A DNA stretch of 64,000 bases from Metellina segmentata (GCA_947359465.1 OX375880.1:24132714-24196713), one strand, 5' to 3'; counted from the first letter of the stretch, positions 11,752-23,847 are shown. Notes: generated by a model not told the origin, from the letters alone. Translations and numbers: made by a program.

Positions 11752-14491
11752 CAATGTTTCCCAACGTGGGGCCCACGCCCCACAGGGGGGGGGGGCAATT
11801 TGATTGTTAAGGGGGGGGGGGCAATTCGAAAATGGACTCGACACGAGTTTAACCCTTTTGATCAGTGCCATTTAAATGCAAAGCTAGATTTCGGTGCCAA
11901 AATTGAAAGAAAAAAGCAAATTCCTAAAAAATTGTGGCCAATAAATATTATAAATTCGTTTGACGAGACTAAAATATCAACTGGGTTTTTGGCGTCGTCA
12001 AGTTAACCTCCGGTAGACGGCAGGCTCCGCGTGGACCCCCGGACGCTTTAAAATCTCGCTAAACAACGCAGTTGTTCGCATCTGAATGGCCTGTCACACA
12101 ACTTCTGTAGTGTTTCGCAGCATTCAGTTGGTGTTCATTTGAAATAGGCGTCCGTAAAAACTGTTGTAAAAGTCCCGTTGATTTAAAAAATATATACATT
12201 GTATAGATATAGTTGGTAAGTATTTTATTTTATTTTTATTTATTTTAATTTTAGAAGCATAATTTTCCTGAAAAATTTTGTTAAATGGAAAAAATATGTT
12301 ATTTTGCGGTGGCGGTGTGGTAAATGTGTTATATACATTTAAATAAATATGCATTTTTTAGAATACGTTTACTCTATATGTCACATAAAATTAATTTTAA
12401 CACATACTTAAGTTTTAGTTTTTAATTGATCTTATATATATTTCTTTCAGCCCATAGTAAAATGAGTGGTGCAAGCAAGTTCGTCAATATTCGGAGGAAT
12501 ATTTAAAATTTGGGTTCATACCTGCTATCCACGATTAGCGATTTCCTTTTTGTCTTTTATGCCAGCAATGCTTGACCAACGAATCAATGAAACGAGGTCG
12601 TCTTGAAGGCGAAACATAATGCTCATATTAATTCAGATTTGAATTACTTTCAAACTTTAAAGAAAAATTTTGAAAAGAGGACAACAGTAAAGTCTCTATT
12701 TACTGCTCACACTTCAACTCATAATCGTATTCTTGAGGCTAGTTATCAAATTTCTTTATTCATCGCTAAATCTGGAAAAAATCATACTATAGGAGAGAAT
12801 TTAATAAAACCGTCAATATCAGCATTTCTTAAAACGGTTCTTGAAAAAGATGACTAAGATGTAAAAGCTATGCCACTCAGTAACAATACTGTTAGCAGAA
12901 GAATAGACGAAATGAGTGAAGATATTGAAAAACAACTTGTTGAAAAGCTGAAAACAAGAAAATTCTCAGTGCAAATGGATGAAACAACTTTGAGAGACAG
13001 TGAGGCAGTATTGATAACTTACGTAGGATATATTGATAAAGGGCATTTTGCTGAAGAAATGTTGTTCTGTAAAAGATTAGAAAGCACCACTACCTCCAAA
13101 GATGTATATAATAAGCTAAAAAACTACTTAGATGTCAATAATATACCAATGAAAAATACAACATCTTGTGCTGCAGATGGTGCTCCCAATATGATGGTCA
13201 AGAAAAATGGCTGCTTAAAATTGATGAAAGAGGAGAATTCAGAAATGATTCTTGTACATTGTGTTATTCATAGGGAAAACTTGGTAGCTAAAAACATCTC
13301 GCCTGTTCTAAATGAAGTACTACATTCAGTAATAAAGTGTATCAATGCTATTAAAGCTAATGCCAAATGTGAGCGTCTCTTCAAGCTATTTTGTGAAGAA
13401 CAAAATGCAGACCATGTGAGACTTTTACTTCACACTGAAGTAAGATGGCTCTCTAAAGGGAACTGCTTGAAAAGATTTATGGAACTGTTTGATACTCTTA
13501 GTGATTTTTTAAGCGACAAACCTGAAATGAAGTATCTGTTAACAGTCGATGGTAAAGCATTTGTGAGTTATTTAGCCGATATCTTTGAAAAACTAAATAT
13601 ATTAAATAAGCAACTTCAAGGAATAAATAAAACTCTTGTTGATGCATAGGGAAGATATTTGATTTCATTACCCTTATTGAGTTATGTCAGAAATATATTA
13701 ACAACAAAAACTTTGAACAGTTTCATTGGCTCCAAAAATGTGAAGTAAATGATACCGCTTTACTTGTTATTGTCGATCATCTGAAAATTCTATCGGCTGA
13801 TTTAAAAGAAAAAATTTCTGATTTAAAACAAATTGATTTTCCAACATGTATGATGCAGCCAATGTTAGTGGATTTGTCTGATATATCAAATATGCAGTAT
13901 CAAGAAGAACTCGCAGAAATGCAAAATGATGAGTCAGTTAAAACTTTATTTAATATAAAAGGAGCGATGACATGGCTTTGTGAGAAACAGAAATCAAAAA
14001 CCCAAATTCAACCAAATGTGCAAGAAAACTACTGTTACCGTTTCCATCTTCATATTTAGCCGAATGTGGATTTAATGCTGTAAATGATTTACTAGTAAAA
14101 AAAAAAAGAAATCGTCTTTATATAACACAACGGGGAGAATTGAGGCTGAAGCTAACCAAATTGGAACTTAACATAAAATCTCTGTGCAGCAAGCATCAAG
14201 CGCAAGGATCTCACTAAATTAAAATATTACATTATTATAGAAAAATCTTTATTAAAATTATTTCGAATTCGAATTTCAGTTTTTCATTATATGTTTTGAA
14301 AATTTATTTTCTGTGTTTCGTTAACAATTTCCTAGGGATTTCTTTCTATAACCTATCATTTAAGTTTCTTAAGTGAACAATTCAATTTTTTAATATTAAA
14401 AAATATGTATATGTTACATAGGGGGGGGGGGGCATAAGAATTTTAAAAAGGCTTAGGTGGGGCATGGCACAAAAAAGGTTGGGAAACACTG
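11752..14491 (+). mobile_element. BED-finger hAT transposon, nearly complete
   Basis: Terminal inverted repeats CAATGTTTCCCAAC (left) and, inward from the right, CAGTGTTTCCCAAC. Perfect 8-bp TSD TTCTAGGA at 11744-11751 and 14492-14499. G-runs near 11788-11820 and 14421-14431 are subterminal. It carries the transposase pseudogene at 12462-14215. Confidence 0.93.
12462..14215 (+). pseudogene. hAT transposase, ZBED/FAM200-like, broken
   Basis: Nearly complete hAT transposase, recently dead. A BED-type zinc finger is recognisable at 12490-12600 (YLKFGF, then a C..C pattern) but contains a stop. The next open stretch, 12603-12857, holds the SLFTAHTSTHNRILEASYQI linker. The main open frame 12870-13649 has RRIDEMSEDIEKQL, FSVQMDETT, CAADGAPNMM and the motif HTEVRWLSKGNCLKRF. 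A frameshift near 13648 leads into the frame that ends at 14059, and another leads into SSYLAECGFNAVNDLLVKK and ELRLKLTKL, the hAT dimerisation end. A handful of breaks separate otherwise well-kept blocks. It cuts and pastes DNA when intact; this copy cannot. Confidence 0.92.
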
Positions 14492-14575
14492 TTCTAGGAT
14501 CTTTCCCTTCGGGGGTTGGTCCCGGACAATCGCCAATAGCGCGTTCTGTTGCATCAGTATGACGTTAATTATTAA

Positions 14576-15222
14576 AACCTACATAACTACAGATAGCAAT
14601 AAATTATCCTTCCTTATAGTACCTTTGGATTGACAAACAACAACGAATTGTATGATACCTAGTACAGGTGTCACTTCGAAATTTCTCGAAGTTACTTTCA
14701 ATATACTATTCATGGATATCTTTTTCTTTGCTTCCAATGACTGGTTTTAATTTTTAACTTCATAGATTGGCTATGTAATAAAACTAATTTATACAAACGC
14801 TCCGTAAGACTACATACAAATTGCCCTTTGTTTTGTTATGAATATATACTATATGAACAAAAACTATTTGGACACTGCAGGTTTTTCAGAAACAGTGCAT
14901 TATTATTCTATTTAGTAAAGGACATGTATTATTATTATTATTTTATTTAGTAAAAGGTAGTTAGTCTCTCATAGCTCCCATGGTGTAGACTTACACAGAA
15001 TCAATAATTTAGAATCATTGAATCACTATGCTCTTGGCTACTTGATCCAGGGCGCGTAAAAAAAGTGAGGATTGCTCACTTTACTTCGATATTTCCACCT
15101 ATGCACTATACTAGACTAGTCGTCTGTAGACTGAGACGAATAATAAACAACAGGCGAAGTTCGTTTCGGAAAATGTCCTGAATTGTAAGAATACAATGAC
15201 GCGTGTTTTTTTTTCATTGCAG
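14576..15222. other. Intron 1, 3' part, no gene seen
   Basis: AT-rich intronic DNA with a short ATTATTATTATTTTATTTAGTAAA repetition near 14905-14955. Its only evident function is the polypyrimidine tract and acceptor of exon 2. Confidence 0.5.
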
Positions 15223-15570
15223 GAACCGTGTCCTTTTCGGATGACGACAAGGTGACCATGTCCTTCCACTCGGACAACGAGACCCGGGGTCTCGGCTACA
15301 TGGTGACGGTCGTCCAGCAAGACTGTCCCCTGCCCACGTGCGACGCCACCTTCGAGAAGCCGGACTTCGTCATGTCCTCGCCCAACTTCCCCCTGCCGTA
15401 CGACAACGGTCGCACGTGCACGTACACCGTGCACAAGGCGGACCCCACGGTCTGCAGACTACTGATGAAGGTGATCGCGTTCGATGTGGAGGAAGACACC
15501 CACTGCGCCTCGGACTTCCTGATCGTCAACGGCGACAGACTCTGCGGCGTGATGACGGAGGGACAGATAC
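15223..15570 (+). CDS. Two-CUB-domain secreted protein, exon 2
   Basis: Second coding exon, opened by a strong acceptor (long T run then CATTGCAG at 15215-15222) and closed by the donor GATAC|GTGAGT. Phase 1 on both sides joins exactly to exons 1 and 3. It finishes CUB1 (residues 106-140, with MSFHSDNETRGLGYMV, a typical C-terminal CUB strand pattern and a glycosylation site at Asn124). It then starts CUB2 at Cys145, with FVMSSPNFPLPYDNGRTCTY and HCASDFLIVNGDRLCG. The CUB2 half ends at the position equivalent to the end of exon 1. Codon use is GC-rich as in exon 1. Confidence 0.87.
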
Positions 15571-15633
15571 GTGAGTCGATGTCTTTCGTTTGGTCTTTTA
15601 TCCTTGTTTGGTAACTGTTTTAACTAACGTCGC

Positions 15634-15890
15634 ACCTGAGCAACATAACGGGATAGTGGTGACGGTCTGGGATCAAACCCGAAGGGAAACATCCGAGGTG
15701 CACACCACGCAATTCTGCTCCAAAGGTCAGTTGACGAAGTCACCACGGTAACTTGAGGACATTTAAGGCCATGGCAGATATAAAATGAACCAGCCCGCAT
15801 TATACACGACGGTATTTGATTGGATTCGAATTCGCAACACTCCGGTTGCTAATCCGTTACTCTTCCAATCGGTATACTGCGGGCTGGTTG
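15634..15890 (-). repeat. tRNA-SINE, second subfamily, left of satellite
   Basis: Reverse SINE. On its own strand it starts with a tRNA-like head GATTGGAAGAGTAACGGATT followed by the B-box-like GCGAATTCGAATCC, then the shared body and a CAGGTGCGACGTTA-like end. The head lies against the 61-bp satellite and contains the sequence repeated in it. Confidence 0.8.
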
Positions 15891-17430
15891 GAATAGTAAC
15901 GGATTAGCAAGAAGTAGTAACGGATTAGTACCAGGCGCGGTATTTCGATTTGAAGAGTAACGGATATGCAAGAAGTACTAAAGGAAGAGTAACGGATATA
16001 CAAGAAGTAGTAAAGGAAGAGTAACGGATTAGTACCAGGCGCGGTATTCCGATTGGAAGAGTAACGGATATGCAAGAAGTAGTAACGGATTTGTACCAGG
16101 CGCGGTATTTCGATTTGAAGAGTAACGGATATGCAAGAAGTAGTAAAGGAAGAGTAACGGATATACAAGAAGTAGTAAAGGAAGAGTAACGGATTTGTAC
16201 CAGGCGCGGTATTCCGATTGGAAGAGTAACGCATTAGCAAGAAGTAGTAACGGATTAGTACCAGGCGCGGTATTCCGATTTGAAGAGTAACGCATTAGCA
16301 AGAAGTAGTAACGGATTAGTACCAGGCGCGGTATTCCGATTGGAAGAGTAACGCATTAGCAAGAAGTAGTAACGGATTAGTACCAGGCGCGGTATTTCGA
16401 TTGGAAGAGTAACGCATTAGCAAGAAGTAGTAACGGATTAGTACCAGACGCGGTATTCCGATTGGAAGAGTAACGGATTAGCAAGAAGTAGTAACGGATT
16501 TGTACCAGGCGCGGTATTTCGATTTGAAGAGTAACGGATATGCAAGAAGTAGTAAAGGAAGAGTAACGGATATACAAGAAGTAGTAAAGGAAGAGTAACG
16601 GATTAGTACCAGGCGCGGTATTCCGATTGGAAGAGTAACGGATTAGCAAGAAGTAGTAACGGATTAGTACCAGGCGCGGTATTTCGATTGGAAGAGTAAC
16701 GCATTAGTAAGAAGTAGTAACGGATTAGTACCAGGCGCGGTATTTCGATTGGAAGAGTAACGCATTAGCAAGAAGTAGTAACGGATTAGTACCAGACGCG
16801 GTATTCCGATTGGAAGAGTAACGGATTAGCAAGAAGTAGTAACGGATTAGTACCAGGCGCGGTATTCCGATTGGAAGAGTAACGCATTAGCAAGAAGTAG
16901 TAACGGATTAGTACCAGGCGCGGTATTCCGATTGGAAGAGTAACGCATTAGCAAGAAGTAGTAACGGATTAGTACCAGGCGCGGTATTCCGATTGGAAGA
17001 GTAACGCATTAGCAAGAAGTAGTAACGGATTAGTACCAGGCGCGGTATTTCGATTTGAAGAGTAACGCATTAGCAAGAAGTAGTAACGGATTAGTACCAG
17101 GCGCGGTATTCCGATTGGAAGAGTAACGCATTAGCAAGAAGTAGTAACGGATTAGTACCAGGCGCGGTATTTCGATTTGAAGAGTAACGCATTAGCAAGA
17201 AGTAGTAACGGATTAGTACCAGACGCGGTATTCCGATTGGAAGAGTAACGGATTAGCAAGAAGTAGTAACGGATTAGTACCAGGCGCGGTATTCCGATTG
17301 GAAGAGTAACGCATTAGCAAGAAGTAGTAACGGATTAGTACCAGGCGCGGTATTCCGATTGGAAGAGTAACGCATTAGCAAGAAGTAGTAACGGATTAGT
17401 ACCATGCGCGGTATTTCGATTTGAAGAGTA
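15891..17430 (+). repeat. 61-bp satellite array derived from SINE tRNA head
   Basis: About 25 units of 61 bp, read as GTAACGGATTAGTACCAGGC + GCGGTATTCCGATTGGAAGA + GTAACGCATTAGCAAGAAGTA. Offsets such as 16921 to 16982 show the period. Variants occur at fixed sites (CGGATT/CGCATT, TTCC/TTTC, GGCGCG/GACGCG). In the first third, some units carry extra AAGTAGTAAAGGAAGAGTAA sub-units. The array lies in intron 2 between an inverted pair of SINEs. Confidence 0.93.
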
Positions 17431-18055
17431 ACGGATTAGCTACCGGTGGGTTGCCAGAATTCAGTCCAACCAAAGACCGTATCGAATACGCGAAGTTGTT
17501 GCACTAAATATGTCGTGGACTCAAATACCCTCACGTTTGGAGTGGTGTGAAAGCTTGGAGAGGCGGGCTGCCAGCTCTGGTATTGACCTCGTCCGTCAAA
17601 AGTACATGGTGTCGTCCTCGGATATTTCCCTTGAGAACTGATCCAGGACCGTCACCAACAGACCGTTGTGTAGCTGCAGTGCGACGTTACTTAAACTACC
17701 TACCTGCATGTGGTGACCTCAAATGTCCTCATGTTGGTGTGATGTGGAAGATAAGAGAGTAGGGTACCAGATCAGCTATTCATCTCGTCATCGGACACTA
17801 GCTTAAATTGAATAGGTGTTGCCCAAGGATCTTTCCAATTACGGATTCATCCCTGAGCGTCGCCAATATCCCGTTGCTCTAGTACGACCAGGGGTGTTAG
17901 TTGAGCTGGAACGCCGTTCCGGCACTGTTGATTTTTTACGAGAAATAAATACGAAAAAATTGTAAAATACCGCTTCATTTTGTCCCTCATTCCCCAGGCG
18001 ATTGCCCTTCGTCAGTAGCCCGTTGAGTTGCTCCAGTTCGACGTTAATCAAAAGT
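17425..18055 (+). repeat. Forward SINE copies, three in a row
   Basis: One nearly complete copy (about 17425-17697, head GAAGAGTAACGGATTAGCTA), one headless copy (17705-17890) and a 3' end fragment (about 17990-18055). The copies are diverged. Confidence 0.75.
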
Positions 18056-18139
18056 ATCTCCTCTCCCAACAATACCACCTACGTCAGAGCATTTCTGGCA
18101 CTGCTTAATTTACAACTACACCACTGAGTACGACGGTTA

Positions 18140-18600
18140 TTAACTACCTACCTACCTTTTTACCTTACTGGGGTGTTAAAGCCACCCTCCCTTCAGACTC
18201 CCTTGGCAGATCTTTAGGTATGAATGGGCTTCATGAACCCAAAATATCCAAGTGATCCATCCTTTTCCCATGGGGTGTACTACCTCTGGTAAATATGGGG
18301 TGGTAGCGACCCGTGGATACCTTAACGATCTTCTTTTACCCTTCTCTCTTTTAACAATTTCTTGACATTGTCTTGGCGCAACTTGGCCAAATATTTCTCT
18401 TGTGACAGTAAGTTCAAAACCAACTAGCAATCAACCTCCCGTCAAGGATGTAAGTAACTCTAGGCGATAACTCGCCAAATTTGAAGGACGTGAGCGGGGT
18501 CTCTTTGGTAGGGTTCACCCTCCAAGGGCTTTTGACGAAATACCTCACCTATCATAACATATTTTTGTAACGATGCCAAATAGGCAAAACGAACGGTGTT
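18140..18600 (+). repeat. Probable Jockey 5' UTR-like fragment
   Basis: GGGCTTCATGAACCCAAAAT then ATCCAAGTGATCCATCC resembles GGGCTTCACAACCCCGGAGT then ATCTAAGTGATCTTTCC near the 5' end of the Jockey element at 44640-44680. No coding sequence follows. Confidence 0.45.
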
Positions 18601-18892
18601 CGGAACCAATTGGGGCGTAGTCTACGAGACTGTGATCGTCTTACCAATCAGAAGGTTCTAATTTTGAGGCTAGATGCGGTTGAAAATGAATCTAAATATT
18701 AATTTCTGTCGTTCAATTTCTAACTACAACTTAACTTTCCAGTTCTAGGATGTTTTATTGTATATATAACATATGTTCTCTAGCTGATAACATTGATCTT
18801 GCTATTACGTCTCAAAAGCATAAAAGTATTCAATTGAAACTCCTTCTCTTGAACATATTCTTATATGTCGGATAAGTGGGTCGGTTTTTTGG

Positions 18893-19060
18893 TGTCTAGG
18901 GGTTACCTCAGGTAAAAGACTTATTTTAGAAAACAATTATATTTATCAACAAAGGTTACTATTTATATTACAAATGTGTCTAGGGGTTACCTCAGGTAAA
19001 AGACTTATTTTAGAAAACAATTTTATATTTATCAACAAAGGTTAGTATTTATATTACAAA
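18893..19060 (+). repeat. 84-bp tandem duplication
   Basis: Two nearly identical copies starting TGTCTAGGGGTTACCTCAGG at 18893 and 18977, in intron 2. Only a few changes separate them, so the duplication is recent. Confidence 0.9.
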
Positions 19061-19496
19061 TAAGACAAAAAGAGTTGATAGGTTGACAGCAAGAATCAGT
19101 TTCAAAACAGAAGTAATTTATAACCTGTCATGACGGAGGAATAGGGACAAAAATAGTCAATTAAAACAGGTTAATCTATTTAAATAAAGAGCTGTTCAAA
19201 GTTTAAAAAAAAAAAAAGATGAATTTACTAAATTAAACATCACCCGAAAGAGGAACAACGAAAAGCACACCCGTCCATGGCGGACAAATTTTCCCTCAAC
19301 GTTCTTTGTGATGTCTGAAATCTGATGTAGAAGCTTCGGCAAAACTCACGTGACAACGTGGAAAGAAATAAGTAGATTGGTTCGATTCGTGCTGTCATCT
19401 ACCGGTTTTGATAAACAGTAAAAGCTATTCACATGAAAATTTCTCCATATATAAAATCATGATACTTATATCTTCTTTTACTTTCGATTCATACAG

Positions 19497-19705
19497 TGGA
19501 TATAAGCTTCCTGAACACAACCCTGGTGATAGAGTTCCACAGCGACCACGTCACGACAAGAGACGGATTTCAGTTCAACGTCCACCAGGAGTCCTGCGAC
19601 GTGTCCACCAGCTCACCGGACTCCACTTCAGAACAACACACCACCCTCTCAGAGACGGCGACGGACGAGGCTGTCAACAGCACCAGCACCAACACGACCG
19701 AGTGA
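19497..19705 (+). CDS. Two-CUB-domain secreted protein, exon 3 and stop
   Basis: Last coding exon. Acceptor is TTCGATTCATACAG at 19483-19496; the frame joins exon 2 without gap. It completes CUB2 (residues 222-255, SFLNTTLVIEFHSDHVT, closing at Cys255). A Ser/Thr-rich tail of 35 residues follows, with NST and NTT glycosylation sites, and the TGA is at 19703-19705. There is no transmembrane segment or GPI signal, so the protein is probably secreted. No clear poly(A) signal was identified just downstream. Confidence 0.83.
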
Positions 19706-20069
19706 ACTCGCCCCACCACCCTTGACAATCACCGCGCACTCGAGTTTTTTCTCGAATCTTTCCAAGACACTCTTCCGTCTTACATGTCCAAGCATGAACT
19801 TCAACAAAGAAATGTGTCCGCCATCTTTCAAGCTCTAAATCAAATATGTATCGGTGTTGTCGAGCCTCGTCAGGTGCTTCTGGGTGCTGGAGTAAGGGTT
19901 TGGCGAACTCTCTTTTACTTTCTATTTTGCTTCTTTTCGTTCTAAACGTTCTTTCCTTCCGTTTTTCGAAATAATGATTGGGTGTTTCGTGAAACGAGGA
20001 AGACGGGTTGATGTTGAAACGATGGGTGTCCAAATGTGGAAATACCAGCCGACCTGTAATGGTAAATCG

Positions 20070-20625
20070 ATCAGCACTCGTCATCTCACCGTGGTTCCAA
20101 ATTACGAGGTGTTGTCCTCATTTCTTTCCCGTTGGGGATTGATTCCGGTCCGTCGCTAATAGCCCGCTCCATTGCGACGCTAATGAAAATACCTATCTAC
20201 CTTAAGGTAGGGACTCTACCTATCTAAGGTAGGACTTTACCTTAAGGTAGTGAGGTTCCTTATACAGTACAGGAGGAGTATTACACAGTACAAGTAAAGC
20301 AAAAGCTAGCATCACTGCCGCTAGACCAAGGAGCCGCGGTGGCTCAGTTGGAAAAGTAACAGATTAGCAACCGGAATGTTGCAAGTTTGACACTAGGTCC
20401 AGTCAAAGACAGGGACTGGTGCACACAGGGGCTGGTGCACATTGCATTTGTCGGCCTCATATATCCTCACGTTGGCGTGGTGTGGACGTTTGGGGTGAAA
20501 TCCCACACCAGGTGTCGCTCTTGTCATCTGACCGTGGTTCAAAATTACGTTGTCGGTGGACCTTTCTCTTCGGGATTGATCCCGGACTTTCAACCCGTTG
20601 TGCTGCACCAGTGTGTCGTTAATTT
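20070..20625 (+). repeat. SINE fragment and SINE of second subfamily
   Basis: A 3' fragment at 20070-20190, then palindromic ACCTTAAGGTAG repeats (20190-20250). Next is a longer copy at 20333-20625 whose head CCGCGGTGGCTCAGTTGGAA is the best-kept A-box region of the second subfamily. Confidence 0.75.
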
Positions 20626-20639
20626 GGTTGGATGAAGTT

Positions 20640-21430
20640 TTGAAATTGCAATCCTCTAGTTGCTAAAGAGCTCTCATCGAACTGGGCTACTTCGGCCCTA
20701 GAAAGAACGGTATTAAATTTTCCTCATTGGAACAGGCGATTGACTTTGATGTTGCAGCACAGCTGCCATAATCTGACTGAAAATTTTAAATTGGAGATAA
20801 TTTGTATACTAGGGTTCAAAGGTCTAGTTCCCGGTTTTGACAAGACGCATTACAATGCTGAAAATTTGCTTAGAAATACAAGTCCTTACTTGAATTTCTG
20901 TTTTTATTTATTTGTTAATCAAAAAATTTTTTTTAAATATTTTTATGATTTGTTAAAAAAAAAAAAAACGATTATAGTAAATTATTAGACTCTATAATAA
21001 TCAAAATTACATCTCAGGATAAGACACATTTTTTAAAGGCATGAAGCGAAAACAGTACGCATCTCCAAAACGGACAACAGAACGACAGCACTCTCGTTTC
21101 TTAACATTAGCGACGCTTTCAAAGGGAACAGAAAACAGATGCTGGCACTTTGAAAAGAGGCCCACGGGCAGAAAAGAGCACGAACATGCTTTCATGAAAC
21201 AACTGATCAAAAGTTCCTTGTTCCGATTGGGGAGGAGAGAAAAAAAAACCGGTGTTTCGCTACACACTAGGATTTAATTTGAATTTTTTTGCTATTCTTT
21301 GTATAGAGAAAATAAAAATCAAACGAAAAATTTTGGTTTATTCGAAAAATTCACATTTACGGAATGCTACATATTCTCCAAAATACACAACTATGGAATG
21401 TTACTTAAATGCTCCAAACCTGGTTGTCAT
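20640..21430. other. Spacer, no gene seen
   Basis: AT-rich, with a moderately GC-rich patch at 21040-21270 that has short open frames on both strands. Neither resembles a known protein. Confidence 0.4.
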
Positions 21431-21548
21431 ATGACAGTGGTTCAACATTACGTGGTGGTGTCCTAGGTACTTTCCCGTCGGGATTGATCCCGGAACTTCG
21501 TCAATAGCCCGTTGTGTTGCTCAAGAAGGACGTTAATTAAAATACCTA
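21430..21548 (+). repeat. SINE 3' fragment
   Basis: Forward SINE 3' half ending GGACGTTAATTAAAATACCT. It is followed at 21565-21610 by an unrelated short repeat tail, CTTTGGCCATAAAACCCAAT. Confidence 0.75.
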
Positions 21549-21610
21549 CCTACCAAATCTGGTATCGTTCCCCAAGTATGGCCCTTTGGCCATAAAACCC
21601 AATACCAACC

Positions 21611-23843
21611 AAATGGGTGTGCTCCAATTTCATACATAGAATACTTATTAAGCAACATTTTTATTTGACTAAGAATTTTCGGATACCTTATAGTTTTTAT
21701 CCTCATTTAGAAATCTGGACCATAATTGCGAGAAACGAAAACATTTCGGAATATGTTCCGTTGAATGTAGTTAAACTGTTCAAGTGATGATGGTGTTGGT
21801 TGAAAAAGTGTTAAGAGCATGTTACTTGAAAAATGATTTCCACTCAACAACGGGGCAAGTGTATCCAATTTGGACACTCACAATGTAGTTAGTATTGATT
21901 GCTGGTGCTTCCATGTGCTAGAGAGATGGTATTGATATTATAAACTATTTATTATATTCATGAAATCAGTAAGAGTGACAGATACCATTGTTCTAATTTC
22001 AACATCTATTCCTTGAGAAGTCAATAACTGTCGTAAACTGCCAAATTAATCTACTCAATAAGTTCGAGGAATTTAATAGTGCTGTACAGTTAGAAATTGC
22101 ATTTACATCTAAAGAAAGTTTCATATTTTGTTGCAGAAGCAGAAAGTATTCCGAACCAACAAACACAGAGCAGCTTTTAGTAACAAAAGATTATAGTACT
22201 TGAAAATCTTGTATCCGCGTTGCATCGCATTTTCATCTGAATAGGACAAATTCCAACATATCAATCGGGTTGTATTTTGTAACAAATCGTAAATCTAAAT
22301 CAAACGCAGTAATACCATCCAGAAAAATTTCTGTAAAATATTAAGTATAAACTTGAAATTTCTTTAGTACAGCCTGGAAAGACTTTTCTGTGGCAACACT
22401 TATGGCGCTCTTTTTGTAGCGATTTGTGGCAGGCAAAGGCAACCCCTCTTTATTAAAATTTTGGCAACATCGCGTTTATTGGATTTTCTTTTATTTATTT
22501 CTTAAATCATTACCTTTTTTTTATTATTTTATCATGCCTAAATAACTTTAGTTTGCTAGAACTAATGTGATCTTTAAAATAATTCGAATTATATAGATTG
22601 GGTCCATTAGACTTGAACAAACTTCTGTAAAAAAATTTTAGAAAAAAAGAAGTAAATAATTTTTTCAGAAAAGAAAAAACAGAGTTTGGATTGTTTTTCC
22701 ATATTTTTTGAATAATTTATGTTAATTACTTTTCTTAATCATAAAACTGTTTTTTTTTTTAAATTCTTTTTTGGCAATTTAAAAAGTAGGCCTAAAAACG
22801 CGCCAAGAGTTTTGCCACAAAAAAGTTTTTATATCAAAGCAGTTCCCAATTTTGTTGTACCTTACTTTTAAGATTGAAAAGACGATCGCATGATGACGGC
22901 AGTACAATTTTTTGATTTCTTAAGTATTACTAAGAAACGTGATATTTTGTATGTCATTATGCTGTTAAGTTCTTAAATGATAAGCTATTTCTCAAAGTAT
23001 TCATGCAAAATGGATAACCTCAATATTCGCTATTTCACTTCGTTCGCACAGAAGGAAAACTAGAATTTTTAAATTGCGCTAATGGAAAGGAAAAGTATTT
23101 TAACTTCGTGAATTTAATTCAATGGTAGAATTTATCGCCGAAACATTTCCGTAAGAGGTGTAGAAAGAATTACTTATAATCAGAAATTTGATACCAGGAA
23201 AACTTGTGTGTGTGTGTGTGTGTGTGTGTGTTAATATTAAAAAAAATATCTTTCAATCTTAAAGGTACGAATTATGTCTGAATATGGGTAGCTTTTGTAT
23301 ATTTTGGCAAAAAGCGTCGTAATCATTCTAAAAAATGTGATGTTTGACCTTTCTCAGATACTAGTTATTTTTGCTCTAAAAGTCCGTATCCCTTTGAAAA
23401 GCATCTGTGAAAAACATGAAAGTTATGATCTATTAAACTTATGACCGAAATAATATTACAAAGACCTATCAACTGGTATTAATGTGTTTTGGACCTTGAA
23501 TTAAGTACTTTAGTTTGTTTAAAGGGATGCGGAACATATCTGTTTCACCTTTCATCTCGAACAACCTTTGCACTCAAAATAACACGAGGAAATGTTTATA
23601 CACCTTCATGGAGAGGGGTTTTTATATAAAGAAAAATATAGTATATATAGGGTCAATGCAAATTGATTTAAAAATTGCACTCTTAAAATTATTCTCGAAT
23701 TACATTTTAAAATATATGTACAAAAACTAAAATTTGTGCTAGAAACAAAAGAAAAACTACAATTTGAAAATGAGAAGAATAAACGCCTATTATGTTGTTT
23801 GTAACACTTTCAGGAGAAAACTCACAGATGAGTTTATTCTGTC
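21611..23843. other. AT-rich spacer with (TG)n run, no gene seen
   Basis: Long AT-rich sequence. A (TG)n microsatellite lies at about 23206-23231. No coding region or transposon ends were recognised. Confidence 0.5.
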
Positions 23844-23847
23844 TTAA

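Larger units (their letters stand above)
11650..14575 (+). repeat. SINE split by a hAT insertion
   Basis: Forward SINE body from about 11650 to 11751 resumes at 14492-14575 and reads normally across the TSD of the hAT inserted at 11752-14491. This dates the hAT as younger than the SINE. Confidence 0.85.

Noticed and set aside
15857..16649. Long minus-strand open frames of 90-127 codons with repeated SNRNTAPGTNPLL
   Set aside because: They are translations of the 61-bp satellite. The period is not a multiple of three, so the frame cycles, and there is no gene context.
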